Below, one piece after another: positions 1 to 5,447 of a stretch of DNA of 16,279 nucleotides. The DNA is taken from the NCBI GenBank assembly GCA_041687095.1, contig JAWLCQ010000106.1:1-16279 (forward strand), given 5' to 3'. The notes under the pieces were generated by a model. It did no database searches, had not been told where the DNA came from, and saw nothing but the letters and a program-made list of their open reading frames with translations. Made by a program: the position numbers and the translations under genes. Every line of letters begins with the position of its first letter. Position 1 is the first letter of the stretch. Source of the DNA: JAWLCQ01 sp041687095 (GTDB taxonomy: Bacteria > Planctomycetota > Phycisphaerae > SM23-33).

Positions 1-51
1 TCTCCGCGCCGCATCCCGCGCCCTCGATCCGGGGCCTCCCGATCGTATCCC

Positions 52-338
52 GCCCCCGTCCGGCTTGTCCGGGCGGAGCGAAGGCTTGTAAGCTACCCCG
101 GCGACCCCCTGCCTCTTCCTGCTGCTTCTTCTTCTTTCCGCCCCCGTCCGCTTCATGCGGGCGGAGCGAAGGCCTATAAGCTTCCCGCCCGTCGGGGGGG
201 TGGAGGGCCTGCCGTAGCTTATAGGCCTTCGCTCCGCCGGGACAAGCCCGACGGGGGCAAGAAGAAGAAGCAAGAGAGGGGGCGGACCCGCTGGTAGCTT
301 ACAAGCCTTCGCTCCGCCGGGGCAAGCCCGACGGGGGC
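52..338. repeat. Nested inverted-repeat block upstream of the HEAT/STN gene
   Basis: Four related copies of one repeat unit, built on GGCGGAGCGAAGGC followed by TTGTAAGCTACC or CTATAAGCTT, lie in this block. The outer pair is at about 52-97 (+) and 293-338 (-). The inner pair is at about 140-182 (+) and 214-258 (-). The inner pair extends into poly-CTT/GAA tracts (121-139 and 259-272), giving a potential hairpin of about 60 bp per arm. The end of the outer right copy carries a 14-bp tandem duplication of GCCCGACGGGGGC(A/G) at 326-353. No coding frame here looks real. The arrangement resembles a dispersed extragenic palindromic family, but copy number elsewhere in the genome cannot be seen. 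The rest of 1-412 shows nothing else recognisable. Confidence 0.75.
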
Positions 339-419
339 AGCCCGACGGGGGCGGACGACGGGGGCGGGAGAGCGAGAGCATGCCTGCATCGTGAAACCAT
401 CACGCGGGGAGTGTGCTTG

Positions 420-455
420 CCGAGATGTGTAGAACAACGAGGTCAGGAGACCCCC
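420..455 (+). repeat. Dispersed repeat, copy 1
   Basis: The block starts CCGAGATGTGTAGAACAACG and continues AGGTC, a GGTCAGGAGACC core, and CCCC. The same block occurs in inverted orientation at 15806-15840, with one mismatch over the first 25 bases and the core reverse-complemented. It lies inside an open frame that runs into the following gene, but it precedes that gene's likely start, so it is read as non-coding. Confidence 0.7.
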
Positions 456-589
456 GTCGCTCGCGCTCGGGGCGGGACGGTACAATGCATTCGCGAGCGG
501 CCAATTGCCGAGAGCGGCCCATTGTGGCGGGCGGCCAACCTTGGCGGAGCGGACGTGTCTTCCGAATCTACAGCCGAAAGGGGCGGAAG

Positions 590-2200
590 GTGAAGAACGC
601 CGAAACGGAACTGTGGGCCATCTGCGGAGCGGCGGCGGTGCTGATCGTGGCGGGCGGGGCGGCGGTGTACTTCTTCGCAGGCGGGGGAGTGGAGGTGTCC
701 CCGGGGCCCTCGGCGCCCCCGGCCGTGATCGCACCGTTGGCCACGGCGGGCCCCGCGGCGATGGAGGCGGCGGATGGTCGCGCGGGGCCTTCCCCCGATC
801 CCAACGCAAAGTTCCCCGATCCCAACGCAGAGCGCGTGGCGGAGCTGCGGGAGGCGCTGCGGAGCGAGGGGGCGGAGGAGCGGTTGGCGGCGGTCGAGGG
901 GCTGCGGGAGCTGCGGGACATCCGGGCGCTGCGCCCGCTCATCGAGACGGCCGCGGGGGACGGGGATCCCAACGTCCGCCGGGCCGCGGCGATGGCGGTG
1001 ACGTGGCTGGGCCCGGACCCCAACAGCGGCATGGCGAAGGAGTGCCGCAGACGGCTGGGGCAGGTGCTGGACGTGCACCTGTCGTCGCTGAACTGGTCGG
1101 ACGTCGCGGGAGCGTTGGGCCGCCGGGGCATGGTGAGCTGGCACGCCCACTGGGGGACGGCCGACGGCGGCGGGGAGGGCCCCTGGGCCATCGACGCCCA
1201 CGGGATCACGCTCGCCGAGGCGTGGTGCCAGCTCGTCGCGGACACGCACCCGCGGGCGGGGTGGCTGATCCGCCGAGGCGGGGACGGCAGCGGCCCCCTG
1301 TGGATCGCCGCCATGGACGTCATCGAGGAGTACGTGCAGGGCGAGCGCCGGCGGGCGGCCCGCCACGCCGATCTCCGCCGCTGGGGCATGGGGGCCGAGG
1401 CGGGGCGGCACGTCCTGGCCGCCCTGCAGAGGCCGATGCAAGGCACGGGGCCATGGAACGAGGAGTTGCCGACCGTGCTGGCGATCTTCGGGCAGCGCGC
1501 GGGGGTCTGCGTCGAACCGGACGCCGAGGCGCTGGAGCGGGCGAACGCGCTTCGCCTGGTCCCGGCGCGGCAGGCGGACGCCCTGGCACACCTCACCGCC
1601 GAGGAGGTCCTCTGGACCGTGCTCGACCACATCGAGGCTCCTGACGAGCCCATCGAGTTCGTCGTGGACGGGGAGACGGTGCTCGTCGCCCCGCGGAGCG
1701 TCATCGACCGCCGCATGTCCGAGGGCAGCCAGTGGGCCCGGCGGCGGGAGGATTTCCCCCCGCCCTTCCCGACCGAGGCGGGCGAGGCGGACGGCCTGGA
1801 GGAGGAGTCCTTGGTGCCCTTCCCGACCCAGAAGGGCCCGTGGGCTCCCCGTGTTAGGGACCGGCGAAGCGTGAGGCAGAGGCTCGCGGTGCGGGTGGAG
1901 GGGGTCGAGTTCTCCAGCCCGCTGCTGGTGGACGCGCTGGCGGTGCTGTCGGGGACGTCGGGGGTGACGTTCGAGCCCGACTGGCTGGCGCTGAAGGCCG
2001 CCAACGCCACACGCATCGACCCGGCGTGGGAGGCGGGCGCCCTGGACGGGAAGACCGTGGAGGAGGTGCTCCGCGAGGTGCTGCAGCGCATCGAGGACCC
2101 CGCCGAGCCCGTCGAGTACCTGCTGGACGGCCCGGGCGTGCGCGTGGCGCCGCGGAGCGATAGCGGGGAGAGGGAAGAGGGAAGAGGCACTGGGGAATAG
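590..2200 (+). CDS. Membrane-anchored HEAT-repeat protein with STN-like repeats
   Basis: Function unknown. The chosen GTG start (590) has AAAGGGG at 577-583, six bases upstream, and leaves a 536-aa product with short polar N-terminus and a hydrophobic segment at residues 9-30 (ICGAAAVLIVAGGAAVYFF), so it is likely a membrane anchor with the bulk outside the cytoplasm. Residues 82-141 form a HEAT-like helical pair (RALRPLIETA, DPNVRRAAAMAV). Then come diverged repeats, clearest at about 290-371 and 445-523: both have LA-h-G-x-x-GV-x-h-EPD, then EEVL--VL--IE-P-EP-E, and end in VAPRS. A weaker copy may occupy 157-245. These resemble the STN-like small domains common in planctomycete secreted proteins. 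A 16-bp direct repeat (793-808, 814-829) encodes duplicated PDPNA. The open frame continues upstream through a dispersed repeat; that extension is judged untranslated. No terminator is seen downstream. Confidence 0.75.
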   Translation: MKNAETELWAICGAAAVLIVAGGAAVYFFAGGGVEVSPGPSAPPAVIAPLATAGPAAMEAADGRAGPSPDPNAKFPDPNAERVAELREALRSEGAEERLAAVEGLRELRDIRALRPLIETAAGDGDPNVRRAAAMAVTWLGPDPNSGMAKECRRRLGQVLDVHLSSLNWSDVAGALGRRGMVSWHAHWGTADGGGEGPWAIDAHGITLAEAWCQLVADTHPRAGWLIRRGGDGSGPLWIAAMDVIEEYVQGERRRAARHADLRRWGMGAEAGRHVLAALQRPMQGTGPWNEELPTVLAIFGQRAGVCVEPDAEALERANALRLVPARQADALAHLTAEEVLWTVLDHIEAPDEPIEFVVDGETVLVAPRSVIDRRMSEGSQWARRREDFPPPFPTEAGEADGLEEESLVPFPTQKGPWAPRVRDRRSVRQRLAVRVEGVEFSSPLLVDALAVLSGTSGVTFEPDWLALKAANATRIDPAWEAGALDGKTVEEVLREVLQRIEDPAEPVEYLLDGPGVRVAPRSDSGEREEGRGTGE

Positions 2201-2203
2201 GGA

Positions 2204-2367
2204 CTAGCACTACAACGAAGCTTGGTTAACTGGTTAACTGGTTGAGTGGCAACGGCTTGCAACCAGGTCAACCTCTCCGGTAGTCCCAGGCAGGCAGCCC
2301 ACGCAAACTGCTGGTCCAGTCACCAGTTAACCAGTCAACCAGTTAACATCTTTCGTTGTAGTGCCAG
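2204..2367. mobile_element. MITE-like palindromic element
   Basis: The terminal inverted repeats read CT(A/G)GCACTACAACGAA at 2204-2219 and, inverted, at 2352-2367, with one mismatch. Inside them both arms carry GGTTAACT-type tandem heptads (GTTAACTGGTTAACTGG on the left, its inverse on the right), so almost the whole 164 bp can fold back. The flanks share GGAATAGG (2193-2201 and 2368-2375), which could be an imperfect target-site duplication offset by two bases on the left. No transposase is present, so the element would need to be moved in trans. It sits in the spacer between the HEAT/STN gene and the toxin-antitoxin pair. Confidence 0.6.
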
Positions 2368-2438
2368 GGAATAGGCGGAAGAAGAAGGACAGGCATCGGG
2401 GAGTGGGGGGTAGGCACGGGGCGGTTCATGAATTCTGC

Positions 2439-2469
2439 TTCCTGCGTCATGCAAGTCGTCGTATACTTG
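2439..2469 (+). promoter_or_regulatory. Candidate vapBC promoter and operator
   Basis: A good -10 hexamer, TATACT (2462-2467), lies 25 nt upstream of the antitoxin start. A weak -35 candidate, TTCCTG (2439-2444), is 17 bp before it. The inverted repeat CAAGT (2452-2456) / ACTTG (2465-2469) overlaps the -10, as expected for an autoregulatory site bound by a ribbon-helix-helix antitoxin. The operator role is inference from family behaviour. Confidence 0.35.
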
Positions 2470-2492
2470 GAGCAAGAAGCACGAGGTGCATC

Positions 2493-2771
2493 ATGGCGAC
2501 ACTGCAGGTGAAGGGCATGGACGATCAACTGTACGAGGCCCTGCGAGCCCGGGCGGAGGCCGACAACCGCTCCATCAGCCAGGAGGTCATCATGATCATC
2601 CGGAGCTACCTCGCCGGGGCGGGGCGAGACCCGCAGGCGGTCTCGCGCACACTGCTGTCGCTGGTGGGCTCGTGGGACGATGACCGGTCCGCCGAGGAGA
2701 TCATCGCGGACATCCGCCGCGCCCGACGGCCCAGCCAGCGGTTCCGAGAGGGTCGCGATGTACTTGCTTGA
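2493..2771 (+). CDS. vapB: VapB/FitA-like ribbon-helix-helix antitoxin
   Basis: The 92-aa product begins MATLQVKGMDDQLYEALRAR, followed by a helix with NRSISQEVIMIIRSYL. This is the beta strand plus two helices of Arc/FitA-type ribbon-helix-helix DNA-binding antitoxins. The acidic/basic C-terminal half (DDDRSAEEIIADIRRARRP) is the usual toxin-binding tail. The start has GAGGTG (2483-2488) at suitable spacing. An upstream in-frame ATG at 2361 would begin inside the adjacent palindrome and is rejected. Its 3' end overlaps the toxin gene by 14 nt, typical of translational coupling. It should neutralise the VapC-like nuclease and autorepress the operon, by family knowledge. Confidence 0.85.
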   Translation: MATLQVKGMDDQLYEALRARAEADNRSISQEVIMIIRSYLAGAGRDPQAVSRTLLSLVGSWDDDRSAEEIIADIRRARRPSQRFREGRDVLA

Positions 2772-3159
2772 TTCGGATACGCTGGTCTTTCTCCTCCGCG
2801 AAGACCCGAATGTCTGCCGGAGCTTCCGTGCGCACTCCTCCGACCCGCTCGCCACTTCCGTCATCTCCTACGGGGAGCTGTTCTACGGCGCGCTGCGGTC
2901 CGGGCGGCCGCAGGTGAACCAGGCGAAGGTCGGGGTCTTGCGGGAAACGTTGCTCATCCTTCCGGTGACCCCTTCGATCATGGAGACCTTCTGCCGGTTG
3001 AGAATCGATCTGGAGAGGGCCGGGGCACGGTTGGACGAGTTCGATCTGCTGATCGCCGCCACCGCGTTGAGCGCCAACTACCGGCTGGTGACCCACAACA
3101 CGAAGCACTTCCAGCGGGTCCCGGGGCTCGTGCTTGCGGACTGGACCCTGCTGGAGTGA
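2758..3159 (+). CDS. vapC: VapC-like PIN-domain ribonuclease toxin
   Basis: The 133-aa product is a typical PIN-domain toxin length. Visible signature residues are D5 (and D7) in MYLLDSDTLVFLL, E40 in SYGELFYGAL, D93/D96 in LDEFDLLIAATAL, and N114/T115 in LVTHNTKHF. These match the acidic Mg-binding quartet of VapC endoribonucleases, so the enzyme should be catalytically intact. Known VapCs cleave tRNA or rRNA; the target here cannot be told. The ATG at 2758 is chosen because GAGAGGG (2746-2752) sits five bases upstream and the family N-terminus begins there. An in-frame upstream start at 2680 would extend into antitoxin coding sequence. The pair is flanked by repeats on both sides, consistent with a mobile or accessory position. 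Confidence 0.88.
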   Translation: MYLLDSDTLVFLLREDPNVCRSFRAHSSDPLATSVISYGELFYGALRSGRPQVNQAKVGVLRETLLILPVTPSIMETFCRLRIDLERAGARLDEFDLLIAATALSANYRLVTHNTKHFQRVPGLVLADWTLLE

Positions 3160-3301
3160 TCTGCTTGTGCGCTGTCGCTGCACGGTCCGGGGCCCCGCGT
3201 GAGCGGCGTCACAGAGGGGCGGGTGGGTTGACTGGTGGGCGCGCGATGTGCCTGGGGTTCTACCGGGAAGACAGTCGAGGCCGGTGGTCGCCCCAGGTCG
3301 T

Positions 3302-3328
3302 CCCACGGGACAAACAGCGTCCCGTGGG
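3302..3328. repeat. Perfect 10-bp stem hairpin
   Basis: CCCACGGGAC (3302-3311) and GTCCCGTGGG (3319-3328) flank the loop AAACAGC. No T-run follows, so it is probably a repetitive extragenic palindrome and not an intrinsic terminator, although it is the first strong hairpin after vapC. Confidence 0.6.
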
Positions 3329-3403
3329 CATTGGGCCGTAGCAAGTGCTGCCTCTTCCGCTTCGCGCTCCCCGGTTCATGGTTCTCTTCCGCCTCCGTGC
3401 GTC

Positions 3404-3450
3404 AGGGACAGCGCCGGTCTTCCGCAGACGGAAAGACCGGGACCGTCCCT
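3404..3450. repeat. Palindromic extragenic element
   Basis: The outer arms AGGGAC (3404-3409) and GTCCCT (3445-3450) enclose CCGGTCTTCCG (3414-3424) and CGGAAAGACCGG (3429-3440), which pair with a single bulged A around the loop CAGA. It has the form of a REP-like palindrome. No transposase of the REP-associated type is in the window. Confidence 0.6.
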
Positions 3451-3452
3451 TC

Positions 3453-3510
3453 TGGTCCCCGGTTCCTGGTTCCTGATCCCTGGCTCCTGGTTCCTGGTTC
3501 CCGGTTCCCG
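3453..3510 (+). repeat. GGTTCCT-type low-complexity repeat, copy 1
   Basis: The stretch is a series of degenerate 7-mers (GGTTCCT, GGCTCCT, GGTTCCC). The same motif occurs reverse-complemented after infB (8334-8410). It has no credible coding content. Apart from the two palindromes, this repeat and the promoter below, I see nothing definite in 3160-3600. Confidence 0.7.
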
Positions 3511-3568
3511 TCTCCGCCCCCTATGGGGCTTGGTCCCTGGCGCCTTCAGCTTCCTGTCGTTTTTCCCT

Positions 3569-3596
3569 TTGACTCGGGGGGAGCAGAGGTTATAAT
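3569..3596 (+). promoter_or_regulatory. Strong sigma-70 promoter for the nusA-upstream RNA
   Basis: TTGACT (3569-3574) and a perfect TATAAT (3591-3596) are separated by 16 bp in an AT-richer island of otherwise very GC-rich DNA. This is the best promoter-like sequence in the window. It predicts transcription starting around 3602-3604 and reading into the structured region and potentially into nusA. Confidence 0.7.
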
Positions 3597-3711
3597 CGCA
3601 ACGATGACGCGGCCTTGCGCGCCTGAGGTATTTTGTTGCGCCCCGGGAAGGATTCGGGGTCCGGCGAGCGGCCGGAGGGCAGTGTACAGCAAGGCCGACG
3701 AAGGAACGGAA

Positions 3712-3787
3712 ATGCCATGAGAGTGGGCAAGGATCGATGACTGGGAGAACTTCCCAGATCAAGGGCCATACTGGTGCAGCACAGTAG
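3712..3787 (+). other. Chain of three overlapping mini-ORFs in the leader
   Basis: ATG CCA TGA (3712-3720) overlaps ATG...TGA encoding MRVGKDR (3717-3740) through an ATGA junction. That in turn overlaps ATG...TAG encoding MTGRTSQIKGHTGAAQ (3737-3787) through a second ATGA. A purine-rich GAAGGAACGGA precedes the first ATG. Translation is unproven; start-stop overlaps twice in a row may be chance. Confidence 0.2.
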
Positions 3788-3941
3788 GCCCAGGACGGCG
3801 CGCCCCGCGGGGGGCGTGCGGCACTCGCTCTTCGGCGGGATCCCGGGAGGCCCGGGGCCGCCGTAAGGCGCCTCGGCTACCCGTCCGCCCCGAAGGGGGC
3901 GGGACGAACCGAATAGGGCCCCCCATGGGCCCGGGCGACAG

Positions 3942-3968
3942 AAGTGGGCGAGGTGACCCACTTTTTTT
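3942..3968 (+). terminator. Intrinsic terminator upstream of nusA
   Basis: The stem AAGTGGG (3942-3948) / CCCACTT (3957-3963) with an 8-nt loop is followed by an uninterrupted T-tract through 3968. It is the only convincing hairpin plus T-run in the window. It lies after the structured RNA and 70 nt before the nusA start, with no clear promoter in between, so some readthrough is probably needed to express nusA. A second hairpin without T-run, CCCGCC/GGCGGG (4001-4017), lies between it and the nusA ribosome binding site. Confidence 0.8.
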
Positions 3969-4027
3969 GTTGGCTGATCCGGCCGTTGGATCGACCCGAC
4001 CCCGCCCGCACGGCGGGTGATAGACGT

Positions 4028-4033
4028 GAAGGA
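4028..4033 (+). promoter_or_regulatory. nusA ribosome binding site deciding the start
   Basis: GAAGGA ends at the A of a first ATG (4033), leaving no spacing for that codon. It is five bases from the second in-frame ATG (4039), which is therefore preferred. Confidence 0.7.
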
Positions 4034-4038
4034 TGACT

Positions 4039-5367
4039 ATGAATCAGGAACTGCTCCGCATCGTGGATGCCATCGCGCGGGATAAGAACATCGACAAGGA
4101 AACGGTGTTCGAGGACCTGGAAGCGGCCATGCTGTCGGCCATCCGCAAGGCCTATACCCATACCGATGACGTCACGGTCCGGATCAACCGCGGCAGCGGG
4201 GAGATCGACGCGCTGATCGACGGACAGTCCCTGAGCATTCGCGAGCTGGGCCGCATCGCCGCCCAGACGGCCAAGCAGGTGATGATTCAGCGGATCCGGG
4301 CGGCCGAGCGGGACAGCCTGTTCGAGGAGTACGTCGAGCGCAAGGGCGAGATCATCACCGGGAAGGTCGCCCGCTGGGAGGGCGGATCGCTGATCATCGA
4401 ACTGGGGCGCCTGGAGGCCATCCTCCCCCGCTCCGAGCAGATCCCCGGGGATTCGCACCAGGTGGACCAGCGGATCCGGGCGATGATCCTGGACGTTCGC
4501 GAGGAGCCCGGGCAGATCCGGGTGGTCCTGTCGCGGACGCACCCGGACTTCATCCGGGCGCTGTTCGACCTGGAGGTCCCCGAGGTCGCCGAGAAGATCA
4601 TCGAGATGAAGGCCCTCGCCCGCGAGGCCGGCTACCGCACCAAGATCGCCGTCAACTCCCTCGACCCCAAGGTCGACGCCGTCGGGGCCTGCGTGGGCAT
4701 CCGCGGATCGCGGATCAAGAACATCGTGGACGAGCTGGGCGGGGAGAAGATCGACATCGTCCGCTGGAACGACTCCTCGAAGATCCTCATCGCCAACTCC
4801 CTCAAGCCCGCCGAGGTCGCCGAGATCGCCCTGTGCTTCGAGCTGGGGCGGGCGACGGTGGTGGTCACCGAGGACCAGTTGTCCCTGGCGATCGGCAAAC
4901 GCGGCCAGAACGTCCGCCTCGCCGCTCGCCTCACCGGGTGGGACATCGACATCCTGACCCCCAACGAGTACAACGCCGGGCTCGACACGCTGGAGAAGGC
5001 CATCCGCGAGGTCGAGGGCGTGGACTCCACGAAGGTCGACCAGATCATCGCCATGGGCATGGTCAGCGTGCTGGACGTCGAGGAGGTCGGGCCCGACCCG
5101 ATCATCAAGGAGCTGGAGATGGCCCCCGAGATGGCCCGGCGGATCATCATCCGCTGCGCCGAGGAGGCCAAGCGCGTCGCCGAGCACCAGGCCGCCGAGA
5201 AGGACAAGCTGTCCGGCCGGCGGCGCGGCACGCTCGCCGGGGCCGCCGAGGCGGCCCCCGAGGCGACCGCCACGACCGAGGCGCCCACCGCGATCGAGGC
5301 GCCCGAGGCGGAAGAGCCCCAGACCGAATCCGACACCGAACCTGACACCGAATCCGAAACCGAATGA
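4039..5367 (+). CDS. nusA: Transcription termination/antitermination factor NusA
   Basis: NusA binds RNA polymerase near the RNA exit channel and modulates pausing, intrinsic termination and antitermination. The 442-aa product shows an N-terminal RNAP-binding domain (ELLRIVDAIARDKNIDKE through about residue 100), an S1 domain starting near 104 (GEIITGKVARWEGGSLIIEL), KH1 with GIRG at 220-223, and KH2 with IGKRGQNVRLAARL (GKRG 286-289). A helical segment (LDTLEKAIREVEGV onward) resembles the helix-hairpin-helix repeats found in NusA C-termini. The protein ends in a low-complexity Glu/Thr/Ala tail (TESDTEPDTESETE). Length and domain order are typical. It heads the nusA-infB-ylxP-rbfA cluster, but rimP, usually just upstream, is missing and is replaced by the structured RNA and terminator. 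Confidence 0.97.
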   Translation: MNQELLRIVDAIARDKNIDKETVFEDLEAAMLSAIRKAYTHTDDVTVRINRGSGEIDALIDGQSLSIRELGRIAAQTAKQVMIQRIRAAERDSLFEEYVERKGEIITGKVARWEGGSLIIELGRLEAILPRSEQIPGDSHQVDQRIRAMILDVREEPGQIRVVLSRTHPDFIRALFDLEVPEVAEKIIEMKALAREAGYRTKIAVNSLDPKVDAVGACVGIRGSRIKNIVDELGGEKIDIVRWNDSSKILIANSLKPAEVAEIALCFELGRATVVVTEDQLSLAIGKRGQNVRLAARLTGWDIDILTPNEYNAGLDTLEKAIREVEGVDSTKVDQIIAMGMVSVLDVEEVGPDPIIKELEMAPEMARRIIIRCAEEAKRVAEHQAAEKDKLSGRRRGTLAGAAEAAPEATATTEAPTAIEAPEAEEPQTESDTEPDTESETE

Positions 5368-5369
5368 CG

Positions 5370-5395
5370 CAACGTTTCGCAACGAGTAAACGTTG
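5370..5395 (+). other. Stem-loop in the nusA-infB spacer
   Basis: CAACGTTT (5370-5377) pairs with AAACGTTG (5388-5395) around a 10-nt loop, two bases after the nusA stop. No T-run follows, so it is not a classic terminator. It could be an mRNA processing or stability element, and the spacer is notably AT-richer than the genes. Confidence 0.4.
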
Positions 5396-5434
5396 TGAGA
5401 AGTAAGCCCGTAGAATAGACGAGTACGAATCGCC

Positions 5435-5447
5435 GGGAGGTATCTTG
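5435..5447 (+). promoter_or_regulatory. infB ribosome binding site with TTG start
   Basis: A strong GGGAGG (5435-5440) lies four bases before a TTG codon (5445). Translation from it gives ATRVFELAKQLGVTSKIVL, the conserved start of the IF2N domain, so TTG is the likely initiator. There is no in-frame ATG until inside that domain. Confidence 0.75.

Larger units (their letters stand above)
3603..3968 (+). ncRNA. Unclassified structured RNA or nusA leader
   Basis: Between the promoter at 3569-3596 and the terminator at 3942-3968 lie many helices. They are CCCCG/CGGGG (3641-3645, 3655-3659); CCGGC/GCCGG (3661-3665, 3671-3675); CTGGGA/TCCCAG (3741-3746, 3752-3757); GGGCC-A-TACTG with CAGTAGGCCC (3763-3773, 3782-3791); GCGCGCCCC/GGGGCGTGC (3798-3806, 3811-3819); CGGCGG..CCCGGG agg CCCGGG..CCGCCG (3833-3863); and CGTCCGCCCC with GGGGCGGGACG (3882-3906), closed by TCGG/CCGA. 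Motifs of RNase P RNA, tmRNA, SRP RNA and known riboswitches were looked for and not found. It is either a stand-alone ncRNA or a leader that attenuates nusA. GC-rich DNA makes some pairing by chance, so covariation is needed; the promoter and terminator boundaries are the stronger evidence. Confidence 0.5.

Noticed and set aside
481..486. TACAAT as a -10 element for the HEAT/STN gene
   Set aside because: No -35-like hexamer lies at 15-19 bp upstream and there is no extended -10, so it is too weak to annotate.
413..589. N-terminal extension of the HEAT/STN protein from ATG 413 or ATG 485
   Set aside because: It would translate a dispersed repeat (420-455) and place 60 Arg-rich residues before the membrane segment. 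The GTG at 590 has a better ribosome binding site.
3302..3328. vapC terminator
   Set aside because: The hairpin is perfect but no T-run follows, and it lies 140 nt beyond the gene.
3453..3510. CRISPR array
   Set aside because: The units are degenerate heptads without spacers, and there are no cas genes.
3603..3968. RNase P RNA, tmRNA or SRP RNA
   Set aside because: RNase P core motifs (GGAAAGUCC, ACAGAACCCGGCUUA), the tmRNA tRNA-like ends and the SRP GGAAGGAAGC loop are not present. A weak resemblance of GACAGAA and CCGAATAGGG to RNase P segments is not backed by the rest of the core.
5411..5416. TAGAAT as an infB promoter -10
   Set aside because: The only -35-like hexamer (TTGTGA, 5393-5398) is 12 bp away, which is too short a spacing.
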